Source: Acipenser ruthenus (taxonomy: Eukaryota; Chordata; Actinopteri; Acipenseriformes; Acipenseridae). Taken from it: a stretch of DNA of 64,000 nt. Made by a program: the position numbers and the translations under genes. This document shows positions 48,836-59,400 of the stretch, in pieces. The stretch is taken from contig NC_081209.1 of assembly GCF_902713425.1 (NCBI RefSeq), positions 5,062,001 through 5,126,000 of the forward strand, read 5' to 3'. Within the stretch, counting starts at the first letter, position 1; each line of letters begins with the position of its first letter. Under the pieces are notes generated by a model. It saw nothing but the letters and a program-made list of their open reading frames with translations, was not told where the DNA came from and did not search any database.

Positions 48836-49096
48836 ATATCACCAAGGTTAAGACATCCCATCGCATACTGAAATACAGAGGATGACTATTCTTGCTATTG
48901 TATAATGTAATTTGACTCTTACACTTCAATTGTATATGAGAAACAGTAAGTATTTGCATGTTATTCAAACCCATGTATTGCCACTGCAGGAAGTTGTCTA
49001 TGCTGTCACTGTCCCAGTGTGTTTATTATATGTATTGTTGTTCCTTTTGTTTTGTGGTTGAATGACAAGAATTATCATGCAGTCTCACACATACCT
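48836..49096. repeat. Extra diverged copy of the receptor 3 flank
   Basis: This stretch (GACATCCCATCGCATACTGA through TTATCATGCAGTCTCACACA) is a diverged copy of 49222-49437 and of 52273-52494. The last two belong to the receptor 3/4 duplication; this one is an older tandem copy of the flank alone. It is non-coding. Confidence 0.65.
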
Positions 49097-49691
49097 GAAC
49101 TTCTATCAGCCGAATATTAATAATTATATCTGCATCCGATCCGCCACCCGCGAAGATGTAAAACAACACGCCACACCCGCATCCGTGGATATAAAGTAGA
49201 TATCCGAGGATTTGCAGGGCTTTAGTTATGACATCCCACAGCATAGTGAAATAAATAGCATGACAATATTTGCCATTGCATAATCCAAGTATTTGCATGC
49301 AATTCAAAACCGTGTGTTCCCAATCCAGTAAATTGTCAATGGCGTCACTGTTCCGGGATGTTTGTTGTCTCTTTATTTTGGGGTGGAATGGTAAGAGTTA
49401 TCATGCAGTCTCGCGCACACCTTACTACTGCCAGTAATTTCACTGCATTATAAAACACAGACCGTTCCTGTCTTCCAAGCACTAAACACTTTCCAGTTAC
49501 CTCTGGTCAACCTGTTGAATCAAGTTCGACTGTTTTTATTAGGAATTTACTAAATACAGTAATAAATGAAAATAGCAATACAGCAAAATACCTTTTTCCA
49601 AATGAATATTCCCCGTAATACTGAGCTTCACAATACTCATGTATGCGGGCTGTTTAATTAATTAAGTGCGATATGCTATACTTAAACTAAG

Positions 49692-50684
49692 CTATGCATG
49701 CTGCAGCGACCTGTCTGATGTACCCTCTGCCGATGGATCTTCTTTCTTGTGCAGCCGGAGACTCACGACAGCAATGTAATACTTTTTGAATGTCGGGCTG
49801 GAAAAGTAATACACAAGTGGGTCCAGCATGCTGTTCAGGTAAGTCAGACTGAGGGTTATGTAGAATCCGCTGTCCAGCGCTTCATAAGCAGCACAGTCAT
49901 GTATATGTTTTCCATTTTTGATCCAGATCAGTATTCTAGTAACATTACTAGGGAGAAAACAGACAACAAACATGACCACCACCACTGTTACAAGCTTCAC
50001 AGCTTTCCTTATCCTGGCTTGTTTGTCTAGCAGATTCACTTTGAGTTTCCAGGCTATAGAGAAAGAACAGTACAGTACAATGCTCAGAGAAACACAAAAC
50101 TCGAGCACAAACAGAGCATTGTGCCAACTACCATCAGACGTAGAAGACAGGCATATAGTGAAGCTATCACACTGTGTCAAGTTCCCGTTAGGAAACAGGT
50201 GAGATTTGGTAAGGAGGTACACAGTCAATGCTATGGCAAGGATCCACAAAGCGCATGCAGTGTACACAGCCTTCGTGACAGACTTGGTGTTTATAAGGTG
50301 GTGGGGATGGACCACTTTGAAGTATCGATCCACGGCAACGGCAGTCAGAAACAGGATGCTTCCAGCTCTGTTCATGGCCACCATGAATAGGGAGATGCTG
50401 CAGAACACGTCTCCGAAGATCCAGTCTTTGTTCCTCAAGTAGTAATCTGCCCGGAACGGAAGGATAACGTTCAGGAGGAAATCGGCTAGGGCCAGATTGA
50501 ACAGGAAGACTGTGCTGGTTTTCCAGGGCTTGAAGTGGAAACAGAAAATCCACAGCGCAATCCCATTGCCCACCACCCCCAGCACGAACTCCACAATGAG
50601 AAGCGGAGGCAGAACGCTGGAGAGCAGGTCTCCGTTAAAAACACAGCAGCTGAGGTTACCCTCTTCATTCGAGCTCACAGCCAT
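49692..50684 (-). CDS. hcar1-like: HCAR1-like GPCR, copy 3
   Basis: Intronless class A receptor, 330 residues, resembling HCAR1/GPR81 (the Gi-coupled lactate receptor that inhibits lipolysis) more than copies 1-2 do. Seen: LSCC near the N-terminus, PPLLIVEFVLGVVGNGIALW in TM1, LPFRADYYLR in TM2 (Arg78), AMNRAGS in TM3 (Arg106), DRYFKVVHPHH, ECL2 cysteines in TQCDSFTIC, TM6 CFLPSNVTRI, and LTYLNSMLDPLVYYFSSPTF with the DPxxY motif of HCARs. The tail is short, ending DRSLQHA. A TATA box lies about 90 bp upstream of the start. Which of copies 3 and 4 is the ancestral hcar1 cannot be told here. Confidence 0.88.
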   Translation of the reverse strand: MAVSSNEEGNLSCCVFNGDLLSSVLPPLLIVEFVLGVVGNGIALWIFCFHFKPWKTSTVFLFNLALADFLLNVILPFRADYYLRNKDWIFGDVFCSISLFMVAMNRAGSILFLTAVAVDRYFKVVHPHHLINTKSVTKAVYTACALWILAIALTVYLLTKSHLFPNGNLTQCDSFTICLSSTSDGSWHNALFVLEFCVSLSIVLYCSFSIAWKLKVNLLDKQARIRKAVKLVTVVVVMFVVCFLPSNVTRILIWIKNGKHIHDCAAYEALDSGFYITLSLTYLNSMLDPLVYYFSSPTFKKYYIAVVSLRLHKKEDPSAEGTSDRSLQHA

Positions 50685-50774
50685 GATTACTGGGGTGCGT
50701 GGCTCCGCTTCTCAGATGCACACTGCTGAATTAATAGTTAACAAGTCGAAATGATAAAACCACCCTTCATCAGC

Positions 50775-50782
50775 TATATATA
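50775..50782 (-). promoter_or_regulatory. TATA box, receptor copy 3
   Basis: Minus strand GAGTATATATAGCTG about 90 bp upstream of the start codon. Confidence 0.55.
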
Positions 50783-50812
50783 CTCAGACCAGGAAATGGC
50801 TATTTGTATATA

Positions 50813-52159
50813 AATATATATTTTTTAGTTAACTGTGAAATCTATTTAGTCATAGACTATTTATGTAATAGTAACAGTTTTTGTTCTGCTTACTTAGAAA
50901 GGCTTACTTAGCTGAGTAAGGATTGAATGGGTTCCTGTTTCTTGAAATTTAGTTACATGGCTTGTGACATATCATGGCATCGTGTGTGTGTGTGTGTGTG
51001 TGTGTGCGCCAATATGCTGCAAGGCAAACATCCTGTGTTTGGACCCTATGCAACAACTTTGATAAACAAACAAGAAAGCTGTGCAACACGGCTCGTTCCA
51101 GTGTGAGTTGGCAAAACAACTAACAAAAATAGGTTTCAAGAGAACCGTGGCAAATGTCTTAATAAGCCCTGCGCGCATACCAAAAATGTTATCCGCGTCC
51201 GCGAGACTTTAACTTTATCTGATCTGCCATACTGACTCCTCCAAATCCATCCGCAGCCGCGGAAATCCACACAACATGTTTGAAGATGATGGGATTGAGG
51301 GGACTATGGGAGCGTGTTAAGTGTGTGTGTTGTCTGTTCAGATGCCTGCTGTCACGGAGCGCGCGTGGATGTTTGGGTCTGTCGCTTTGCTCTCTCTCTC
51401 TCTCATAAGTGGGTGCCAGTTTGCCTGCGCGTGTATGCACAATACAAATACACATTTGGATAGCCTAGCTGTAATTTTGTAAATGTTTTATTGCTGCTAT
51501 TTCACTATATTAGTAACTATAGATTGTTCATTATTAATAATTTCCGAACGCAAGTAATTCACGTTCATTTATAGGAGGAATACATCTGAGGTTCATTTTT
51601 TTAACACGACAATTTTTAAACAGCAATCTTACAAGAACAGCAGCGTGCATCACAACAAATAACATTTTACGTTACAAAAAAATAAACCACTCATGTAAAT
51701 AATACTTTCGGTAGCCACAAAGCTGAGCTACAAGACAGCCGCCTATAGCCTTGCCTACCGTCGGCTCTGAATCGTGATCGCGATTGCGTTTCGCATTTAT
51801 GTTTTAATAAGTTTGATGTACCTGTTTTATGGCTACTGAAAGCACATACTTGTCTTGCACTAGACAGGCGACGTATCCAGCCACAGCGTGTCCGTTTTCA
51901 TCGGCAAGTAATCAGAATGTTTTTCCAATTTGATGACGTGCCTTTCTCATTTTTCCTTTAAGATGTATTCATCCGTAATTAATTTCTTGTAAATTTGGTT
52001 CTACAGATTAAAAAACAGAGTTCGAAAAACTAAGGAAAGTGCAAACAGGTGACCGTGTCAGACATTGTGGTCACCTGCTTATACTCAGGGTTTGTACTCT
52101 GGGCTCGCAGTGGGAAAATAAACTGTTGGCTTTTGACAAGGCAAGATAAAATACAAACT
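50813..52159. other. Spacer between receptor copies 3 and 4
   Basis: No gene is recognised. It holds a TG repeat (about 50982-51006), a G+C-richer segment with TATCCGCGTCCGCGAG words related to those in the duplicated blocks (about 51190-51270), and a short CT run near 51391. Open frames here are short and look random. Confidence 0.5.
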
Positions 52160-52765
52160 GAACTTTTATCAGCCGAATATTAATAATTATATCCGCATCC
52201 GATCTGCGAATATGTAAAACAATCCACCACACCTGCATCCGTGGATGTAAAGCAGCTATCCGCGGATTTGCAGGGCTTTAGTTATGACATCACACAGCAT
52301 AGTGAAATAAATAGCATGACAATATTTGCCATTGCATAATCCAAGTATTTGCATGCAATTCAAAACCGTGTGTTCCCACTCCAGTAAATTGTCTATGGCG
52401 TCACTGTTCTGGGATGTTTGTGGTCTCTTTATTTTGGGGTGGAATGGTAAGAGTTATCATGCAGTCTCGCGCACACCTTACTACTGCCAGTAATTTCACT
52501 GCATTATAAAACACAGACCGTTCCTGTCTTCCAAGCACTAAACACTTTCCAGTTACCTCTGATCAACCTGTTGAATCAAGTTCGACTGTTTTTATTAGGA
52601 ATTTACTAAATACAGTAATAAATGAAAATAGCAATACAGCAAAATAGCTTTTTCTAAATGAATATTCCCCGTAATACTGAGCTTCACAATACTCATGTAT
52701 GCGGGCTGTTTTACTTTACTTATTTGAGATCTACTATGCTTACGTTAAGCTATTTACCAAGCTAT

Positions 52766-53765
52766 TGTAAAAACCCTTTTCTAGGTAGGGTAGTGTACCA
52801 CCGCCTTTGATAACACGGCAAGGTCCGGAGATGATGGATTGCTGGAAGTTGTATACACTAAGAAGCACCAGGAAATAGGACCCATATAAAAACAACCCCT
52901 TAATTTATTCACAAGAGAAGAGAAACATTTAAAATCGTCACATACATACACATGTCTGTGTGCTTAGAAACAAAATCAAGGGTCAATCAGGCTGCATAGA
53001 AATCAATTAACTACAATTAATGACACAAATGCATAACAATTATCTATGAGTGCACACAGTAAAGCAAGCCATTTAACAAATCTAAAAATACACAGAGCAA
53101 ACAATTAAGCGAATCCTTCAAAATCAACACAATATCAAATCAAACACTCAATTTAAAAACGCAAGTGAATCTTCAAAACATGTAGCCAATAGATAAGTCA
53201 GGCTTATTGAACCAGTATAGGATATTGTGCAACATAGCTGTAGGTTTTAAATAATGCAAATTACAATTGTTATATAGTTCTAAATATCAGTAATTAACTA
53301 AGCAATTAAAAAAGGTCCCCTCACAATACAAAATCCCACCCCGCAATACAATCAATTCAAATGCAGTCCATACAACATGCCCTCTGACGCCCTTTATGAC
53401 TCCGCCTCTCTCACCCAGACGTTCCTCAGCTCCAGGTACAGACACCAGCACTGCACTAAACCAGTCCCCAAGTTGCGGTTAAGCTCAGAGTAATACAGCG
53501 ATCTTTACTCTTGGTTTGGCACAGTCTATGAGTAAGTGAGACGCCTCTTGCTCTGGTTTCAGTTTATGCTGACTCGGGTTCAGCGTGTTACAGTTTTGCT
53601 CCTCTCGCTCACAGCGCATCAGCACTCAGATTCAGTCTCGAGCATACCCCCCACACGCGTCAGACTACCTTAAAATGCAGCCCTGAATCTCCCGCGCGTA
53701 TTTAGTACAGGTGTAAGCAATTAAGCAGGCAATTAGAGAGAGAGAGAGAGGCGTGTGTCATTGTG
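52766..53765 (-). mobile_element. LTR-like insertion, about 1 kb
   Basis: Present beyond receptor copy 4 and missing from the matching place by copy 3, so it inserted after (or was lost in one copy after) that duplication. Read on the minus strand it has a C+T-rich promoter-like first part, an AATAAA around 52900-52910, then about 140 bp ending CCTAGAAAAGGGTTTTTACA. This layout suits a solo LTR with no internal region visible. The right border and any target-site duplication are unclear, and the family is unknown. Being younger than the receptor duplication, it is probably recent. Confidence 0.35.
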
Positions 53766-53792
53766 TTAATCGCACTACGCCGCAGCGACCTG

Positions 53793-54803
53793 TCACAAGC
53801 GGTCTGCACTCGGGGTGCGAGTTGTATCTCTGTCTGATGTACCCTCTGCCGATTGATCTTCTTTCTTGTGCAGCCGGAGACTCACGACAGCAATGTAATA
53901 CTTTTTGAATGTCGGGCTGGAAAAGTAATACACAAGTGGGTCCAGCATGCTGTTCAGGTAAGTCAGACTGATGGTTATGTAGAATCCGCTGTCCAGCGCT
54001 TCATAAGAAGCACAGTCATTTATATGTTTTCCCTTTTTGATCCAGATCAGTATTCTAGTAACATTACTAGGGAGAAAACAGACAACAAACATGACCACCA
54101 CCACTGTTACAAGCTTCACAGCTTTCCTTATCCTGGCTTGTTTGTCTAGCAGATTCACTTTGAGTTTCCAGGCTATAGAGAAAGAACAGTACAGTACAAT
54201 GCTCAGAGAAACACAAAACTCGAGCACAAACAGAGCATTGTGCCAACTACCATCAGACGTAGAAAACAGGCATATAGTGAAGCTATCACACTGTGTCAAG
54301 TTCCCGTTAGGAAACAGGTGAGATTTGGTAAGGAGGTACACAGTCAATGCTATGGCAAGGACCCACAAAGCGCATGCAGTGTACACAGCCTTCCTGACAG
54401 ACTTGGTGTTTATTGGGTGGTGGGGATGGACCACTTTGAAGTATCGATCCACGGCAACGGCAGTCAGAAACAGGATGCTTCCAGCTCGGTTCATGGCCAG
54501 CATGAATAGGGAGATGCTGCAGAACACGTCTCCGAAGATCCAGTCTTTGTTCCTCAAGTAGTAATCCGTCCGGAACGGAAGGATAACGTTCAGGAGGAAA
54601 TCGGCTAGGGCCAGATTGAACAGGAAGACTGTGCTGGTTTTCCAGGGCTTGAAGTGGAAACAGAAAATCCACAGCGCAATCCCATTGCCCACCACCCCCA
54701 GCACGAACTCCACAATGAGAAGCGGAGGCAGAACGCTGGAGAGCAGGTCTCCGTTAAAAACACAGCAGCTGAGGTTACCCTCTTCATTCGAGCTCACAGC
54801 CAT
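53793..54803 (-). CDS. hcar1-like: HCAR1-like GPCR, copy 4 with altered tail
   Basis: Intact 336-residue paralogue of copy 3 with about 11 substitutions before the C-terminus, among them A79T after Arg78 (T matches human HCAR1), V102L, L130P, T138R and three in ECL3. The last residues differ completely: after GTSDR it reads DTTRTPSADRL instead of SLQHA, because about 37 bp have been inserted beside the stop codon. Just beyond the gene lies an insertion of about 1 kb absent from copy 3. All HCAR hallmark residues are kept. Its TATA box is degenerate (TATACATA). Confidence 0.88.
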   Translation of the reverse strand: MAVSSNEEGNLSCCVFNGDLLSSVLPPLLIVEFVLGVVGNGIALWIFCFHFKPWKTSTVFLFNLALADFLLNVILPFRTDYYLRNKDWIFGDVFCSISLFMLAMNRAGSILFLTAVAVDRYFKVVHPHHPINTKSVRKAVYTACALWVLAIALTVYLLTKSHLFPNGNLTQCDSFTICLFSTSDGSWHNALFVLEFCVSLSIVLYCSFSIAWKLKVNLLDKQARIRKAVKLVTVVVVMFVVCFLPSNVTRILIWIKKGKHINDCASYEALDSGFYITISLTYLNSMLDPLVYYFSSPTFKKYYIAVVSLRLHKKEDQSAEGTSDRDTTRTPSADRL

Positions 54804-54893
54804 GATTACTGGGGTGCGTGGCTCCGCTTCTCAGATGCACACTGCTGAATTAATAGTTAACAAGTCGAGGTGATAAAACCGCTCTTCATCAGC

Positions 54894-54901
54894 TATGTAT
54901 A
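54894..54901 (-). promoter_or_regulatory. Degenerate TATA box, receptor copy 4
   Basis: At the place matching the copy 3 box the minus strand reads GAGTATACATAGCTG. One base change weakens the TATA element relative to copy 3. Confidence 0.45.
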
Positions 54902-54940
54902 CTCAGACCATGCAACAGGAAATGGCTATTTGTGTATAGA

Positions 54941-56122
54941 TTACCTCACGTTTCTATGGATGGAGGATCTTCTTTTAGTGACCACTTCTGCCTAATCTAT
55001 GGCTTTATCAGAAAGGTCCTACAGTGATGCTTTTTATAACTCAATAGCCCATTTTCTATTTTAATTGCTATGGTTCGGCGTTATCAGTTTAGAAAAGGAA
55101 GCGTGGGTTTGTGAGGTGCCAGTGGTAAGTTTTCAATTCCACATAATTGATAAGAGTGCTGGCTTTGAGTTCTGCACACGATTTCAGGGTTCAGTCCATG
55201 AGTATGTGTTATCTCTGGGAAGGTCCACTTAGGTCTTTGTCGTATCCCGATGCACAGGAATTCTAGTGCCACGTTTCAGAAACGCTATCCTCAAAGCAAA
55301 TTACAGGTGGAAAATGCTGTAATTGTACAGCAATAAAGTAATCGTGCCCCAGCACTCTGTTACAGAGCTCTGTGCTGCTGGAAGTGCTCCTGTCGTAATG
55401 GGATACTGAGCTGATGAGCTGGGGGTTTAAACCCAGGTGTCATGGCTAAATTGGAATACAAATCCAACCTGTCCAATTCCTTAAAACAAGGCTTAATTAC
55501 TCCAGGACTCACCAGGAAATAGGTGCTGCAGCCAAAGTTTGACCTCTGTGGGTACCCGTATTTTTCATAACTATAACGTCTTTTTTACCATGAACATTTT
55601 TGTGGATATCACTGTGTGAAACAAGGTGGCCATTGAGGTACTGTTATACAAACTGGTATCATTTATACAAACTGGGTCAGGTGGTCCAATAGTTACATTC
55701 TTTAAAGGTAATCCTGGTCTTTATTATTATTATTTATTTCTTAGCAGATGCCCTTGTCCCGGGGCGACTTACAAGTGTTACAAGATATCACATTATTTAC
55801 TTGTGTGTGGTTTCAATGAAGACACTTTACCTACCTTAACATAGCTCTTTATTATTTGAGTTAGAAAATACCAGTATCTTAGAGAAACACAACCACCACA
55901 AAACAACCCCTTACCTGGTAAGCAACCCATAATGCTGATTGTGAAAAACTGTAGCAACCTAAATAGTTTTGAATGTGTGCCACAAAGCAAAAAAACAAAC
56001 CAACACACACCAGACAGGTACAAACAATGTAAGCATTAATAGAGGACTAGTTAACACAGCAGGACCATGTGCTATGAATAAAGAAGCAACAGCAGATCAA
56101 CAAAGGAGACCCAAATGTACTA
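54941..56122. other. Intergenic region between receptor 4 and DENR
   Basis: No gene seen. Repeat-like material includes GGGTTTAAACCCAGGTGTCA near 55425, a possible tRNA-like SINE head at about 55105-55200 (B-box-like GGTTCAGTCC), and the SINE tail listed at 55721-55800. Confidence 0.5.
55721..55800 (-). mobile_element. SINE 3' tail fragment
   Basis: ATT repeats followed by TTTCTTAGCAGATGCCCTTG and GGGGCGACTTACAA. Reversed, this is the GTCGCC...GGGCATCTGCTAAGAAATAA tail common in ray-finned fish SINEs. Only the tail is recognisable. Confidence 0.6.
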
Positions 56123-56360
56123 TTTATTCACCTAAAGGATTGCTTTAGTGCAGTGTTTTGGAACAATTCACAAAGATATCAGACCTTTGGCAACCAAGAG
56201 AAAAAAGCAGCTATATAGAAATGAAAATGCCAACAGTGGGGCCAGTCCACAATTTCTATAGGGTAAATAAAACAGATATAAAATGCCTCTTGGTGGGTGT
56301 GTTTGGCCAGGTCTTTGTTTTTTTGCATTGCGTTCCTTAATAAAAGTTCATAGCAAGACA

Positions 56361-56415
56361 TCACTTTTTTACTTCTCCCAGATCTTCAATGCTGTCATCG
56401 TCCACCTGCATTAAA

Positions 56416-56447
<32 letters not shown>

Positions 56448-59400
56448 GACAATGGTTCTGGTTAAAATATCAATGTGACACTAGCCAAGTGGAATGCAAT
56501 CGTCACCTAAATCTGTTACATTCATCCTAGAAGCTCCAGGATAAATCTAACAGATTTAGGTGCACATTGCATTGTCTTACCATAGGTATCCTGTTTGTAT
56601 CCACCCAAACTATCTGCTGTGAAGTAGAATCAGATTGGAAAGGTTCATGCAATGCAATTATCCATCAAGACTATCAATATTGAGATATTTTGCAGCTGGC
56701 TACAGTACACTCTATTGCACGATTAATGGAACGCCAAAACTAGTTTAATTGAGCCTATGGTTGTGGCTTTGCTGTGCAATTTAGTTGTTGTATATTTAGT
56801 AAAACTAAAATGAACTTTGTATAATTCTTTGACAAACTATACGTGTCTTCAATGATGTAGTGAGTTTTACAGTAGCTAAAATTCTTATACCCAAGTTAGG
56901 TGTAGTCTAAAACTCCAGATATCACATCGTTACCAGTGCCTGGTCTGCTCTGTTACACCCAGGTAACTGTTTTAGGTCCACTGTCACGATCAACACATGC
57001 TTTTCATCTTATCAAGAACATTTCATTTGTGTACTTTACCTCGGGCCATTTCTCTTGAATCACATCAATAATATCATCTGTAAAATCTCCCTGAATGATT
57101 ATTTCATCTTCTGCTGTTGCCGAGGCTCCACAGGAGAATTTCTGAGCGAAAAACCTCTGCGCTTCTTTGAGGTCAATTTCTATTAAAAACAAAACAGGCA
57201 TGTTATCTGTGAGAACGTGGCAGGCGCTTGTTCCGATTTTCCCCACAATTAAAAAAAAGAATATTGCAACACGTCCGCTCTGCTCTGAACATACATTCTC
57301 ATCTGTGACATGCTGATTGACAAGGTCATTAATAACTCAAAGCCAGTCCTCAGGAACATGGGATTGTTCATGCCAACGGGAGGATATGCCCCACCAGCCA
57401 ACAGGGCTCAGCCTAATGCAGTACAGTATAAAGACAACCCAAGCCAAACACATGAGGTAATCCCCTTCATCACATATTAATGCTTAGCTCCGTCGCATTG
57501 CCATGCATACTGGTACTTGCAGTTCTGTACCTCAAACGAGAGAGACAGGTAAAAGGTAGCTGAATGCACTGTGGATGTTTATGTTAAACTGAGCTAGGAG
57601 GGCAGATGAGGCGAGGCGAACATGTTCAAAACATATCCAAGCCACATAAACAGGGTTCCTATATTGAGGAACCTGTTTTGGGTTGTGTTCCATGCTGTTA
57701 GAAACTGTGCACACATTTTCAGATCAATCCACTGATCAAGAAAAAGTATACAGCACAGCACGTGGAGTGCGCATGCAGCTTGCGCAGATAACCATCAGGT
57801 ACAGCGCTTACCAAAAGTTGCAAGACCACAAACTCGGGTTACATATTTCTTCTTTGCCCTTGGGATTTTGGCTATTGTGATTTTTTGGGGTACTGTCTTC
57901 TTCTTCTGTTTAATTTGGCCTCTGCCTCCTAGAAGAGAAAATAAAACCATGTTCTAATAAATCTTGTACACTGCAAAATAATGGATTGTTTTAATCTGTA
58001 TAGAGCACACATGCAGAGCTATCACTGCCAATTCAGGGCATCACACCATAATTATGCAGCTATCCAAGGCTGCACACAATGTCTATCCAAAAAAAAAACA
58101 ACGAGGACAAAAACACCATCCAGCTGATATGACACTACTGTATAAAGTTTGTTACAAATGGCTTACTTCTTAAAACATAGTTTTGCTACAGCCAGTTACT
58201 CTAATATGTTTCATATAAAAATCATACATAGGGCATTTCTAGATTTTACAAACACAAATTAATTTGTTTATAACAGAAACTAAAATGTTCAAGTCACATA
58301 TGGCAAACACAACCTATGTTTCTCAGTAACCAAACATTTTGTAATCCTGTAAATGAAAACACAGTTTCACAAGGGATGTTTTTTTTTTTTTGTATTTCCT
58401 GTTGATGACATCTGCTGATGTTGAGTAAGTAAGTTTGTCAAATTGTCCTCCTAGCAACAGGTGCACCTTGCACCATTCCAGGTTTTACCTGGGAACTTAA
58501 TTCTTTCTTGTGGAGCATGTTTCAGTGAGTCCGCAAGCAACAGGAGAGATACATGCCTAAAATCCTGTTCTCTTAACCAATCTCAGCTTTACTATTGCTT
58601 GGATAAAACAGCTGACAGGTCAGCTTTGCAAACCATGCTAAGTTAAAAGACCCATGTCCCACTTCTATTCTTAACATTCATATGTAAATTCTAGTTTCGG
58701 AATGCAGAAGGTCATCATCATTTTTCTTTAGCTCTTTTAAAAATAGAACTATGAAGAGAACCCGTTGAGCAAGTCAGTCCTGTTACCTCTCTTCTGCTTC
58801 TTCTTCTCTTCTTCCTCCCCAGTTGCTGGGGGTTCACCACCTCCAGCATCTTGTTTTGGACAGTTCCCTGCAATCACACAGCATTTAAAAATCTCCAATG
58901 ATCTTTTTGTTATACTGGAAACACCGGTTGATAGTTCCAACATTGATTGTTTTTTTAACTAAATGGGGGCACTACTAGATTTTAAACAATATACTGTAAC
59001 TGTAAAAGGACTAAAAAGAAACCACAGTGCTTCCCCTTTTAATAATGCTTTAGTCAGGGGCCATGGCTATTTTTGTTCTGTCTTATAACAAGAATTGCAG
59101 CAGTAGTGGGATGGAATTTGGGGTTTTTCAGATATAAAGGACCGTCTGTAGGACTGTAGTTAATTCTTAATGTTTCAAAGAGAAGTCTTGAACATGTATC
59201 CGAGATACAGTGATCTTGTAAACAATTCTAACATGATCTACACATACTGCGGATCCGAATGAAAAAGCTGAAATAAAGGGGTTTGCTGACAGAGCAAAAA
59301 CAATATGCATAATAGACGGGCCTCTTTCCTGTGAATGTTAAAAAAAAAACCCAAATGAAAAAGCCAGCCTTTTACTTACCAACACTTAGCTTTGCAAATT

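Larger units (their letters stand above)
49097..50812. repeat. Receptor-pair duplication block 1
   Basis: It holds the 3' flank, gene and promoter of copy 3. It starts at a (C)ATCAGCCGAATATTAATAA word and includes a string of near-palindromic ATCCGCATCCG / CGGATAT words. It matches 52160-54940 apart from the insertion beyond copy 4. Confidence 0.8.
52160..54940. repeat. Receptor-pair duplication block 2
   Basis: Counterpart of 49097-50812 carrying receptor copy 4. Flank, gene and promoter are very similar. Alignment breaks at about 52765 and resumes near 53780, where the LTR-like insert lies. Confidence 0.8.

Noticed and set aside
51189-51455. 88-codon minus-strand frame in the receptor spacer
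   Set aside because: Overlaps ATCCGCGTCCG-type repeat words and a CT run; no domain and no partner exon.
49918-54873. Overlapping plus- and minus-strand frames (60-121 codons) within receptor copies 3 and 4
   Set aside because: Shadows of the receptor coding sequence, duplicated with it.
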